Positions 35,401 to 42,881 of a stretch of 64,000 bases of DNA are shown piece after piece. Location of the stretch: NCBI RefSeq assembly GCF_001941975.2, contig NZ_CP146991.1, positions 4,705,501 to 4,769,500 of the forward strand, in the 5' to 3' direction. The notes below the pieces were generated by a model. The model ran no database searches. It saw only the letters and a list, made by a program, of their open reading frames with translations, and had not been told where the DNA came from. Positions within the stretch are counted from its first letter, which is position 1. The number at the start of each line of letters is the position of its first letter. Both the position numbers and the translations under genes were made by a program. This DNA is from Sporomusa sphaeroides DSM 2875. GTDB lineage: Bacteria > Bacillota > Negativicutes > Sporomusales > Sporomusaceae.

Positions 35401-36217
35401 AAATGACCCCGGCAAGGCCGGAGAATGGGTTAGATTTTACCGGGGCGAAACCGAAGCCGACAATCCCGGCAACCGTCACACCAAAGCCACCTACACCGCC
35501 ATCCAGGGCGGCTATGACAAAAAGCACGGCAATTATAAAGGCGGCACCCTGTATACCGGCTACACCGCCGGCTATCTTGACGCCAGCATCGGCTTTAACC
35601 GGGGCGGCGGCGATGCCAGCAGCCTGACCGTTGGTGCCTATGGCAGCTGGCTGGGAGATAAGGGGCATTTCCTTGATGTTATCGCCAAGCAGGGACGGCT
35701 CAAAAACAGCTATCACAACTATCTCCTCAATCCCGGCAATACCAAGGTAACCGGCAGCTACCACAACTGGGGCACCAGCCTGTCGGTTGAATATGGCTTC
35801 CGTCAAGCACAAAAAGACGGCTGGTACCTGGAACCCCAGGCCGAGATTAGCTTCGGCCGGGTAAGCTCCGCTGATTACACCGCCAGCGACAGCACCCGTG
35901 TGCATAACTCCTCCCTCAATTCCACCGTGGGCAGACTGGGCCTGGCCATCGGCAAAACCACCCCTGCCGGCTCCTTCTATGCCAAGGCGTCCGTTGCCAG
36001 AGAATTCAGCGCCAGCTCTAAAATCACCATGTCCACAGGCGGCCTGGCGCCGGTAACACTGGACCAAGACCTGAAAGAATCGTGGCTGGAATTCGCCCTT
36101 GGCCTGACAGGCGCGGTAGGCAAAAACACCAACGGCTACCTCGAAATCAGCAAAACCACCGGCGACACTGTAAAAACACCATGGCAGGTCAACGCCGGCC
36201 TGCGGCTGAGCTTCTAA
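32405..36217 (+). CDS. AIDA-type autotransporter adhesin
   Basis: A 1270-residue type V secreted protein. An extended signal region runs to a likely cleavage after AYA near residue 76. Residues about 85-830 are tandem repeats of roughly 19 residues (pattern TASNTVVSNGGAQHVSSGG) that build a beta-helix and carry many Ser/Thr acceptors. A linker follows, and about 985-1270 form the translocator barrel ending in the C-terminal Phe (GLRLSF). The barrel shows an outer membrane. The repeats are Gly/Asn/Ser-rich and codon-repetitive, prone to length change. It is coupled to the heptosyltransferase gene. Confidence 0.92.
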   Translation: MLKKPKKTKINPQKTLSIILAVANSLNSAAPIALPLAAVVPEMPKARQGAIDELLATSFNRGGQILDYLFFSTAYAETVDPGNSPKNVDTGTVDGDVIVSGGRQNVYDTGSATNTIISSGGNQHVSSGGSASGTDIRFGGNQWVSSGGTASNTVVSNGGAQHVSDLGTASDTTVYDNGNQYIGSGGVTHNTVLSGGNQWVNGGGVASGTTINNDGVQILTVGGTAINATVNSSGRQNVYGSASGTIVNSGGIQAVGDSGTATNTTVNNGGRQNVLSGGSADNTAVSSGGQQHVSNGGAATDTVIHSGGNQYVYNGGTASGTIVNSNAQQNVLSGGTASDTTVNNNGTQNVMSGGSVSDGSVNGSYAQQWLLGGTATSVTVANGGQQHVSSGGTANGTIINSSGMQNVSSGGSAANTVINSSGTQLVYDGGAAAGTFVNAHGAQIINSGGTASGSIISGANAHQMLYGNSISATVHSGGYQSVQAAGVATGTELYGTGFQEVYGTANSTYINGGAQYIYTNGIANSTEIYGNGHQYVSSGGQANGTAIYTGFQDVLDGGRASGTTIHDGNQTVSGGGQAFHTTISGGTQEVKTNARAYNTTISGGNQALSGSSSLAENTVIHNGGTQEVGSIAVAHRTTISAGGRQIFNEGFARNTTIAQGGIQELDQGMADLTTIQDGGIQNISAGGTATNTTIMSGGVQNVYAGGTAGGTTEISSDVTLDNGSLFLASGTLFSGGTAISGGTQNVLGGSALGTIIYNGGTQAVSSGSAVNTIIHSGGTQSVYRGVNVSGSTVNAGGMINLVQSGAALQGDTTLNQGTIQIFNPATGSYEISRLVVNGGGTVKLAAGTIGNHLTLDDLQGAASFIINTDLANNTSDQIEIKSSTNAAGSTIQVAFDPGFASGSSISGTAIFANVDTGDASFQTLPTDWGAYRFTPTVSASTDPSGTTWSITGLSTSGSTPGGNPGVSETMLTASDVITNNLTLWRTENNSLMRRMGELRNDPGKAGEWVRFYRGETEADNPGNRHTKATYTAIQGGYDKKHGNYKGGTLYTGYTAGYLDASIGFNRGGGDASSLTVGAYGSWLGDKGHFLDVIAKQGRLKNSYHNYLLNPGNTKVTGSYHNWGTSLSVEYGFRQAQKDGWYLEPQAEISFGRVSSADYTASDSTRVHNSSLNSTVGRLGLAIGKTTPAGSFYAKASVAREFSASSKITMSTGGLAPVTLDQDLKESWLEFALGLTGAVGKNTNGYLEISKTTGDTVKTPWQVNAGLRLSF

Positions 36218-36300
36218 CCCAAAAGCAATTCGACATAGCTTCAAGTAGGGAGACGGCCCTGCAAGAACAACCGCACTTGTTGTTCATCAAACATATAGAC

Positions 36301-36333
36301 AAAATCCCCCTTGCCACAAGCAGAGGGGATTTT
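36301..36333 (-). terminator. Terminator copy beyond the cotJC remnant
   Basis: AAAATCCCC... pairs with ...GGGGATTTT. It matches the terminator that follows intact cotJC at 38783 and belongs to the same duplicated segment. Confidence 0.7.
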
Positions 36334-36470
36334 GTCTATATTAATCATACCTGCAATTATGTCCATTTCCATCACATACTTACTCTTGTACTTCATTCAG
36401 CGTCTCGCCAAACCAATGAAGTTGAGCGACTTCCCTTTGCCACCGAAGTGCATCGTATCTTTTATAACAT
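36334..36470 (-). pseudogene. Decayed duplicate of the cotJC 3' end
   Basis: The minus strand reads RYDALRWQREVAQLHWFGETLNEVQE, then a stop, then NGHNC, a degenerate match to the end of intact CotJC at 38831 (LRFLWQREVVHFQRFGEALNEVQE...NGHNC); only the first and last parts are given here. It has internal stops and no 5' end. A similar terminator follows. It shows that the cotJC 3' end with its downstream flank was duplicated, with the RDD gene and the insertion sequence now lying between the copies. Confidence 0.75.
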
Positions 36471-36496
36471 TAATGCTTAATAGCTCCGTTTAACAA

Positions 36497-36988
36497 CTAA
36501 AGTATTGGAAATTTATCGTGCAACGCTTGCCTACGGGAGGTAAAAACAATCATAACAATACCCACTAACGGAATAATAGAGCACACTAAAAAAATAAAAG
36601 CACCAATCAAAGCTTCTCCGCTATTTCCGGCAGAAAAAGCAGCCACTGAATAAATGAAACCTAGCATCTGTAACAATAGGAAGGGATAATAAACGCATGA
36701 CCTTCCTAAAGAGCGCAAAAAAGAAATTCGTTTTCCCGCTAAATCAGTAATTTTTATTTCCATACACATTTTTCCTGGAGTACCTTGATATTTTGAACTA
36801 TTAAACCATATAACTACAATTGCGAAAACGAAGGGCAAAGCCGTTTCAACCACGGAACCTTGAACTAGTTTGCCTAAAACCCAACTTACGCCGCCAAAAA
36901 GAAAACCATCTATTAAATTTGCCCCTAGCCTTAACCAAAAGCCAGCATATTCTGGCTTTCTGTGTTGGACTTGTATGTCTTCCTGCAT
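36497..36988 (-). CDS. RDD-family membrane protein
   Basis: A 163-residue integral membrane protein. The RDD hallmarks are visible: YAGFWLRLGANLIDG at the start of helix 1 (Arg, Asp), and YQGTPGKMCMEIKITD after helix 2, then LHDKF near the C-terminus. About four hydrophobic helices are predicted. RDD proteins are of poorly known function, some being linked to ion transport. Translation signals are weak. It sits between the two cotJC-derived copies next to the insertion sequence. Confidence 0.8.
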   Translation of the reverse strand: MQEDIQVQHRKPEYAGFWLRLGANLIDGFLFGGVSWVLGKLVQGSVVETALPFVFAIVVIWFNSSKYQGTPGKMCMEIKITDLAGKRISFLRSLGRSCVYYPFLLLQMLGFIYSVAAFSAGNSGEALIGAFIFLVCSIIPLVGIVMIVFTSRRQALHDKFPIL

Positions 36989-37059
36989 AACTCACCATTC
37001 CAATTCATTCTATAATGATTCATTTCTCCTCACAACCAATCTTTTCCTTTATATTTAGT

Positions 37060-38748
37060 GGGACAAGGGGACAGCAGACTGTGTGAAATATCCTCTCACG
37101 CCCTCTAATAAAGTAGCTTAAAATACAAAATGCTAGGCAAATCGTTAACTTTTGGTTGAACTGAATAGCATCTAGCGGGATTTAGGCTAAAGCCGGAGAT
37201 TTTCTAGCAGTCAATTTTGCTAATACTTCTTTCGTCCCCAGGATAGATATAACACGCCTAAGGTTATACGATAAAAAAGACAAAGAAAGCTCCCCTGTGA
37301 CTGAGCGCTTACGCTTAGTCAGGAAATAATACGCTCCCCATCCTCGTTTAATTGTTCCAAAAACATGTTCAATGATCATTTGCCGTAATCGGTATTTATC
37401 TTTATTTTTCTCAGTCTTTAGATTAATCGTATCTAAAAAGTCTTGGTCTATATGCCGAAAGATACTTCGACCCTTTGCACTTCGAGTACAGCGTTCTTTT
37501 ACCGGACAAGAGGAACAGGCTGCATAATTTCGGTATTCGTAACCAATAACGCCTTTTTCCTTACTGGTTCTCTTCTTGGCAAAATATAACTCAATTCCTC
37601 TGGGACACCGATATATATTTTCCTCTGCGTCGTAATGAAACTTATCCGGGTAAAACTCTTTATCTCCGGTCCCGTTCGAATATGTTTGTTTCGCGACATA
37701 CGGAGTGATATGATTTTTTACGCATGTTTTGAGGTCGTCAACCTTGTAATATCCTTTATCTGCTACCACTTCGAGCTCTTTTTTTTCAAGCACCACTTGG
37801 GCACGCAAGGCCATGTTAGCTAACTCACCCAAATCGTTGGCCTGTGTTGTTACTTTGAAGTCTGCCACTAATTTGTGTTTGGCATCGACTGTGGTCTGTA
37901 CATTGTAGCCTACATCTACTGTATTATTGTTATTGGACATAAGTCGAGCATCCGGGTCTGTTGTAGAGACTTCACTGCAGCCTTTTTTATCTATCGTTTC
38001 TTGATAAGCCTGATAGGTTTGTTTTCGATTACGAAGTTCTTGAATTCGCTGTTGTACTTCTTGTACCGACAGCTTACGTTCCTGAGTCTCCGCGTTATCC
38101 GTTGTCTCTAGTTCTTTCATATAGGTTTCAATTTTTTCATCGATATACCGGATATGACGTTCCAGTTTTTTGGCACTATAATTATTCTTTTTGCTATTAC
38201 AAGCTCGCATTTTAGTCCCATCAATCGCCACTAACTCTTTGCCATATAGGCCCCATTCATCGCACAGGCGTACGAACTGGCGAAACACCTTTTTGAGGGC
38301 GAGTTTATTATTTTTGCGAAAGTCCGCAATGGTTTTATAATCTGGTTTTAGTTTTTGCAATAGCCAGATGACTTCTAGGTTTCGTGCTGCTTCTTGCTCA
38401 AGCCTGCGCGATGAGCGGACCCGGTTTAAATAGCCGTATAAGTATAATTTTAATAAGACTTTTGGGTTATAGGGAGGGCGCCCGAAAGTGGGGCTAGTCG
38501 ATCGCTCAAATGCCAGTTCCAACACATCAAGCTGTTCCACGAACGCATCTATAATGCGAACTGGATTATCTTCGTGGACGTAATCGTCGATACTTTCGGG
38601 AAGCAAAATTGTTTGTCCTCTTTCTTCGCCTTTTATATAGCCCATACTCTCACCTTCTCAATCAGTATACAACTATATTTTAACATATTTGTAATTTCAT
38701 ATAATTTTTAAATGCACTTTTCACACAGTCTGACAGGTCCCTTGTCCC
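37060..38748 (-). mobile_element. IS1182-family insertion sequence
   Basis: Terminal inverted repeats of about 30 bases: GGGACAAGG..CAG then CAGACTGTGTGAAA at 37060-37089, and the complement at 38719-38748, with one or two small gaps between the arms. They enclose a single transposase gene. I see no convincing target-site duplication (flanks TTAGT and TGTTA). The element appears complete. Confidence 0.8.
37182..38645 (-). CDS. IS1182-family transposase
   Basis: A 487-residue DDE transposase. It opens with the DUF772-like part (LPESIDDYVHEDNPVRIIDAFV ... RPPYNPKVLLKLYLYGYLN; only pieces quoted), carries the first catalytic Asp in LVAIDGTKM, the second in VVADKGYY, and the Glu in IEHVFGTIKRGWG. 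A zinc-like C-x2-C...C cluster (CSSCPVKERC) lies before the last. It is intact and full length, so the element may be active. AT-rich flanks match the insertion sequence, not the surrounding genes. Confidence 0.92.
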   Translation of the reverse strand: MGYIKGEERGQTILLPESIDDYVHEDNPVRIIDAFVEQLDVLELAFERSTSPTFGRPPYNPKVLLKLYLYGYLNRVRSSRRLEQEAARNLEVIWLLQKLKPDYKTIADFRKNNKLALKKVFRQFVRLCDEWGLYGKELVAIDGTKMRACNSKKNNYSAKKLERHIRYIDEKIETYMKELETTDNAETQERKLSVQEVQQRIQELRNRKQTYQAYQETIDKKGCSEVSTTDPDARLMSNNNNTVDVGYNVQTTVDAKHKLVADFKVTTQANDLGELANMALRAQVVLEKKELEVVADKGYYKVDDLKTCVKNHITPYVAKQTYSNGTGDKEFYPDKFHYDAEENIYRCPRGIELYFAKKRTSKEKGVIGYEYRNYAACSSCPVKERCTRSAKGRSIFRHIDQDFLDTINLKTEKNKDKYRLRQMIIEHVFGTIKRGWGAYYFLTKRKRSVTGELSLSFLSYNLRRVISILGTKEVLAKLTARKSPALA

Positions 38749-38782
38749 TGTTATTTCAGACTCATCAAACGCACAGACAAAA

Positions 38783-38812
38783 ATCCCCCCTGCCTCTAAG
38801 CAGAAGGGGATC
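38783..38812 (-). terminator. Terminator of the cotJ operon
   Basis: On the minus strand ATCCCCTTCTGC pairs with GCAGGGGGGAT and is followed by TTTTGTC. Confidence 0.8.
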
Positions 38813-38830
38813 TTTGTGACCTTATCTATT

Positions 38831-39430
38831 TTAATCACACCCGCAATTATGTCCATTCCATACATGCTTACTCTTGCACATCCACTCTTGCACTTCATTC
38901 AGTGCCTCGCCGAACCGCTGGAAATGAACGACTTCCCGTTGCCACAGGAAGCGCAGCGTATCTTTTACACAGGGGTCATCGGTACAAGCAATCAGATGTT
39001 CGTAGGTCGTACGGGCCTTTTGCTCGGCCGCCATATTTTCCGTCAGGTCGGTAATCGGATCACCCAGACAGGCAATGTATTTAGCACTCCAGGGTATACC
39101 GTTGGCGTCTGTCCAAAACAGTCCATGATCATGCTGAACATACTGGCCTTCCCAGCCGGCTGCTTTGAAATCTGCACAGGTAGCACCATCAACCAGTTTA
39201 AATACCAAGGCTGCAATCATTTCCATATGTGCCAGCTCCTCGGTGCCAATATCTGTCAGAAGCGCTTTGGCCTGGCTTGTAGGCATGCTGTAACGTTGAT
39301 TTAAATATCGTAAGGATGCCGATAGTTCGCCATCCGGACCGCCATATTGCGTAATTACCATTTTGGCAAATTTAACATCCGGGCAGGTGACGCGTACGGG
39401 ATGCTCGAGTTTCTTTTCATAGATCCACAT
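38831..39430 (-). CDS. cotJC: Spore coat protein CotJC, manganese-catalase family
   Basis: A 199-residue ferritin-like four-helix protein. Metal ligands are visible in DIGTEELAHMEMI and in MAAEQKARTTYEHLI and WQREVVHFQRF. It opens MWIYEKKLEHPVRV, the conserved CotJC start. It is a spore coat component related to manganese catalases. The ATG at 39430 has AAGGAG eight bases upstream; the in-frame GTG two codons earlier lies too near that site. It is the last gene of cotJA-cotJB-cotJC. A broken copy of its end lies at 36334. Confidence 0.93.
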   Translation of the reverse strand: MWIYEKKLEHPVRVTCPDVKFAKMVITQYGGPDGELSASLRYLNQRYSMPTSQAKALLTDIGTEELAHMEMIAALVFKLVDGATCADFKAAGWEGQYVQHDHGLFWTDANGIPWSAKYIACLGDPITDLTENMAAEQKARTTYEHLIACTDDPCVKDTLRFLWQREVVHFQRFGEALNEVQEWMCKSKHVWNGHNCGCD

Positions 39431-39453
39431 ATCCACTGCTCCTTATTACAAAA

Positions 39454-39711
39454 TTATAGTTCCCACGGCCAAGGGCCTTGCACCCATTGCCAGGGTTCCC
39501 GGGACGGGCCGCCAAAACCAAAGTTTAGCAGCGGACCAAATTCGGCTTGATATTTTTCTTTATACTTGTTTAACATTTCTACTGCACAATTAAAATCATG
39601 AAGTGCCTCTTGGTCACAAGGATGTGTGTCAAGATACAAGTTAAGTTCAACTGCGACAAATTCCATCTCCTGGACTTTTCTAAGTAAGGCTCGTTGTCTA
39701 TCTAACTTCAC
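39454..39711 (-). CDS. cotJB: Spore coat protein CotJB
   Basis: An 85-residue protein with the CotJB pattern: LLRKVQEMEFVAVELNLYLD followed by DTHP and a Pro/Trp-rich end (GPSREPWQWVQGPWPWEL). It starts at GTG behind GGAGGTG. CotJB is needed for assembly of CotJC into the spore coat. It lies between cotJA and cotJC with short gaps, as in other spore formers. Confidence 0.9.
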   Translation of the reverse strand: MKLDRQRALLRKVQEMEFVAVELNLYLDTHPCDQEALHDFNCAVEMLNKYKEKYQAEFGPLLNFGFGGPSREPWQWVQGPWPWEL

Positions 39712-39735
39712 TTATTTTACACCTCCAACCATTAT

Positions 39736-40080
39736 CTATTTCGGGATTTTATAAACTCCCCAAAGTTCCGGGAATAAAGTCCCCTTCATAAGCGCCTCAG
39801 GCGGAGTAAAGGCTTGTTCGTAATACTGCCAGGGGACATACGCATGGGCCAGCATTATGCATTCCGGCATATCATCACAGCTAGCCATCATGTTGTCATA
39901 GTCATGCTTGCAATTATCCATTTCCCGCTCGGTATCCATACACATATCCATGTCGGAATCTTCCATTTCGTCCATATCGCATATATCATCCACGTTATGC
40001 ATATCTTCTTTCAGCTTTATATTTTTATCTTTGGATTGAGGTTTTACATACAGTTGGTGTCTGGTAGCCTTTTTCTTCAC
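39736..40080 (-). CDS. cotJA: Spore coat protein CotJA with an acidic Met/Cys-rich N-terminal extension
   Basis: A 114-residue protein. The last 40 residues (MLAHAYVPWQYYEQAF...LFPELWGVYKIPK) are a typical CotJA domain. Residues about 25-75 form an extension made almost only of Asp, Met, Glu and Cys (for example DICDMDEMEDSDMDMCMD), not part of the usual CotJA as I know it. The composition suggests metal binding. GTG start behind GAGGAGG. It is first in the cotJ operon, expected under mother-cell sporulation control, though I cannot identify the promoter. Confidence 0.85.
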   Translation of the reverse strand: MKKKATRHQLYVKPQSKDKNIKLKEDMHNVDDICDMDEMEDSDMDMCMDTEREMDNCKHDYDNMMASCDDMPECIMLAHAYVPWQYYEQAFTPPEALMKGTLFPELWGVYKIPK

Positions 40081-40155
40081 AAAGAAAGCCTCCTCTCATT
40101 GACTTAGTGTATTTTATGTGAATCAAATGCCAAATGTCACCCAATAAACAAAAAA

Positions 40156-40177
40156 ATTCGGCAGAAAACCTGCCGAA
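40156..40177 (-). terminator. Terminator of the PspC-like gene
   Basis: On the minus strand ATTCGGCAG/CTGCCGAAT with a four-base loop, then TTTTTTTG. Confidence 0.88.
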
Positions 40178-40194
40178 TGGGTTGGTAGGGTATA

Positions 40195-40470
40195 TTAAGA
40201 TGCGGGCATAATCAGGAAAGCAAGAATATATAGCGCCAACCCTGCTCCCCGGTATAATACCGCCAGCGCCCAGGCCAGACGGATTAAGGAAACATCCAAA
40301 CCGGTATAGGCGCTAAAACCGGCACATACGCCAAGTACCATGCCCTGTGACTGATCCAGCGCTAAGTGGCGATGGATTCCGGCAGCATCAGGAGTCCCTG
40401 CACCCTGCACAAACTGCCATATGGTCAATCCGCTAAACAGATAAGCGCCTGCCCGGATTAGCCAGATCAT
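40195..40470 (-). CDS. PspC-domain membrane protein
   Basis: A 91-residue protein. The C-terminal 60 residues are a PspC domain: GMVLGVCAGFSAYTGLDVSLIRLAWALAVL, then a helix ending ILAFLIMP (pieces quoted). A first hydrophobic helix precedes it. The ATG at 40470 follows AAGGGGG; in-frame upstream codons to 40530 have no site. PspC proteins take part in envelope stress sensing. It stands alone between cotJA and ftsW with its own terminator. Confidence 0.8.
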   Translation of the reverse strand: MIWLIRAGAYLFSGLTIWQFVQGAGTPDAAGIHRHLALDQSQGMVLGVCAGFSAYTGLDVSLIRLAWALAVLYRGAGLALYILAFLIMPAS

Positions 40471-40583
40471 AAGCCAAAGCCCCCTTGGGAAATTGGCAGA
40501 AACACCAACTTCCATAATAATTACTAACATACAAGTTCACTAGTAATTATTACCGTATCAAGAGGGCTTTAAACATCACTATG

Positions 40584-41765
40584 TTACTTTACTAATTTAA
40601 GCCGGGAACCGCGGGCAGGGGTTGACCGGCTGCCTGGCTGAAAAACCTTGGCGGTAGTCCGGCGTCCGACACTAATCAAAAGACCAATAGCCGCACAGTT
40701 GACAATCAGGGAAGTACCGCCGAAGCTAATAAACGGCAAAGGTACACCAGTAACGGGAACGACACCTGAGACCATGGCAATATTACCGACAGCCTGACCA
40801 ACTACCAAGGTAGTCACCCCGGCAGCCAGAAAAAATCCATATCCGTCAGGGGCCTTGCTGGCAATCTGAAGTCCATACCAAGCCAGAGCCCCCAACAGCA
40901 ACAATACCACTACTGCCCCCATAAAACCCATCTCCTGGCATAACACGGCAAAGGCAAAATCGGTATGCGCTTCCGGCAAATAGTGAAATTTGCTGGCTCC
41001 CATACCCAAACCGGAACCAAAGAGTCCGCCCGAGCCGATAGCCAGCAGGGATTGCACCGTCTGATAACCTGAGGTCTGCTGATACGCCCAGGGATCAAGC
41101 CACGCCCAGATGCGTTCAGCCCGGTAGGCGGCGGCATAAACAAGATACACCGTCATGCCTGCTCCGCCTAAAGCCAGTGCGTACAGCTCCTGTTTAGGGA
41201 TACCTGCCAATATATACAACACAAGGCTCAGTCCGACAATAACCGCGGCGGTCCCCATATCCGGCTGTTTAAGTACAAACACGCCCAGCACCACGCTCAC
41301 AGCAATCGGCCAGGATTTTAGAGATACCGGCCTCCCGCGGTCAAGCTGCGCTCCCAGATAAGCGGCGGTAACGATAATGGCGGTAAGTTTGGCAAGCTCT
41401 GAGGGCTGAAAAGTAAAACCGCCTAAATTGAGCCAGCGTCTGGCACCATTGGCTTCCACTCCCATAAAATGAACCGCCACCAGCAACCCCACCACCGCCA
41501 GTATAGCCAAAAGCAGCCAGCCTCGCCGTATTTTCCGGTAATCTATCACGGCAGCCGCCAGCATGGCCACAAATCCCACGGCAAAGGAGATTAAATGGCG
41601 GGTAAGGAAAAAGTAACCGTCGCGAAATAACTGCCCTCCCAGCACAAAACTGGCACTGAAAACATTAATCGTTCCAATCACAAATAAAATCCCGGCAATG
41701 AAAAATACCGCCTCAGCCGGACTGGCCCACAATCTTGGGAAGTTTCCAAGCTTTTTCTCTTTCAC
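40584..41765 (-). CDS. ftsW: FtsW/RodA/SpoVE-family peptidoglycan glycosyltransferase
   Basis: A 393-residue SEDS protein with about ten membrane helices. Conserved elements: GARRWLNLGGFTFQPSELAK, KQPDMGTA, the loop AHTDFAFAVLCQEMGF with the catalytic-type Asp, and PLPFISFGGTSLIVN. It polymerises lipid II at the septum, at the cell side wall, or in the spore cortex. The GTG at 41765 follows GGAGGAG. It is not in a dcw cluster; being next to the cotJ genes, it may be the sporulation member (SpoVE-like), but sequence alone does not tell. Confidence 0.85.
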   Translation of the reverse strand: MKEKKLGNFPRLWASPAEAVFFIAGILFVIGTINVFSASFVLGGQLFRDGYFFLTRHLISFAVGFVAMLAAAVIDYRKIRRGWLLLAILAVVGLLVAVHFMGVEANGARRWLNLGGFTFQPSELAKLTAIIVTAAYLGAQLDRGRPVSLKSWPIAVSVVLGVFVLKQPDMGTAAVIVGLSLVLYILAGIPKQELYALALGGAGMTVYLVYAAAYRAERIWAWLDPWAYQQTSGYQTVQSLLAIGSGGLFGSGLGMGASKFHYLPEAHTDFAFAVLCQEMGFMGAVVVLLLLGALAWYGLQIASKAPDGYGFFLAAGVTTLVVGQAVGNIAMVSGVVPVTGVPLPFISFGGTSLIVNCAAIGLLISVGRRTTAKVFQPGSRSTPARGSRLKLVK

Positions 41766-41867
41766 GTCCTGATGCTCCTCCCAAAAAAATACGTTAACCA
41801 AACAGCACCCTCACCAATATTATATAGAGAATGATGAACCATCAACTTCGGGTAAAAAAAGAGGTGA

Positions 41868-42824
41868 TCGCATGGGGTAAAATCATACAAATTACTGGCA
41901 GTTGATGCGACTACCCATGCCGTACTTATTGCCGACGGGCCCAGCGGCGAAATTCAGACAGAGCTTGGCTTTGCGCCTGAACTAACTCCTACCGAGCTTG
42001 CCGTTACCCCGGATTACGCAAAAGCGTACCTGCCCTGCAGCAGTACCAGTGGTAAAAACAGCCTGTTGGCGGTCAATCTCACCAGCTTGTCCCTCTACTG
42101 CCTGCCGCTGTGCATTCCTTACCCTGCCCAGTTTGTCCTGGCACAAGCCGACGCCACTACCGCCTATCTTGCCGAACCCTGTGGCAGCATACACCGCCTG
42201 GACTTAACCACCATGAACGCAGAGCTTTTAGGAACACCTGCAGCTAAGGCCAGTTGCGTGGGATTGGCAGCTGACGCCGAAAGCATCTATACCGCCTGGG
42301 AGCACAACGCCGGCGGCACCATCATGGCACTTAGCATGACCGGGGCCATCCTGTGGCAATATGACATGGCCGGCATTCCCACCAATATAATTTTGGCCGG
42401 CAACCGGCTGATTGTGCCCTTTACCAATACAGCCTTTGCCGGAGAAGGGGTCGTGCTTTTCAACCTAAGCAAAAAACCTTCTTCCCCGGTCATCGTTACT
42501 ATCCAATGTTCCAGCTGCCCCAGCGGACTTGCAGCCTATCCCTGCCATGCCGCCGTAACTGCCGACAACCGGACGGCATATATTGTTAACGAAGACGGGG
42601 CATCCATTTTCGTCATCGACCTGGAAACAGCCCAAATCATAGACCGGTTAACGATTGGCCGGTCACTATCCCGCCTCTACTTAATTCCTGACAGCCAATC
42701 AGCTATCGGCACCAGCAACTTATTTGCCGATTTAAGTCTCATTGATTTGGCCAACGGCTCACTGTTGGCTGTCACCAATACCAAACGCCAGCTGTTATCT
42801 ACAATGGCTATTCTGCCGTATTAA
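41868..42824 (+). CDS. YncE-like beta-propeller protein, apparent frameshift after the start
   Basis: About 317 residues of beta-propeller repeats (for example TTAYLAEPCGSIHRLDLTT, SIYTAWEHNAGGTIMAL, RTAYIVNEDGASIFVIDLE), without a signal peptide. The frame is open from 41868 but has no good start near its beginning. GAGGTG precedes an ATG at 41872 that is out of frame and runs into a stop after two codons; one extra G in the run of four Gs at 41874-41877 would join ATG to the long frame. Either the gene was recently inactivated, or there is a sequencing error, or a near-cognate codon is used. Confidence 0.6.
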   Translation, partial: SHGVKSYKLLAVDATTHAVLIADGPSGEIQTELGFAPELTPTELAVTPDYAKAYLPCSSTSGKNSLLAVNLTSLSLYCLPLCIPYPAQFVLAQADATTAYLAEPCGSIHRLDLTTMNAELLGTPAAKASCVGLAADAESIYTAWEHNAGGTIMALSMTGAILWQYDMAGIPTNIILAGNRLIVPFTNTAFAGEGVVLFNLSKKPSSPVIVTIQCSSCPSGLAAYPCHAAVTADNRTAYIVNEDGASIFVIDLETAQIIDRLTIGRSLSRLYLIPDSQSAIGTSNLFADLSLIDLANGSLLAVTNTKRQLLSTMAILPY

Positions 42825-42841
42825 TTCGCTATAAACCTGCC

Positions 42842-42871
42842 AAACCCCTCCCACTGATGCGGGAGGGGTTT
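42842..42871. terminator. Bidirectional terminator between convergent genes
   Basis: Stem AAACCCCTCCC/GGGAGGGGTTT with a T-rich tail on both strands. Confidence 0.85.
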
Positions 42872-42881
42872 ATTCGGTCAT

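Noticed and set aside
35270-36244. 324-codon antisense frame over the autotransporter barrel, and others over the repeats
   Set aside because: Caused by GC-rich repetitive codons; no ribosome binding site and no recognisable protein, while the sense strand is a clear adhesin.
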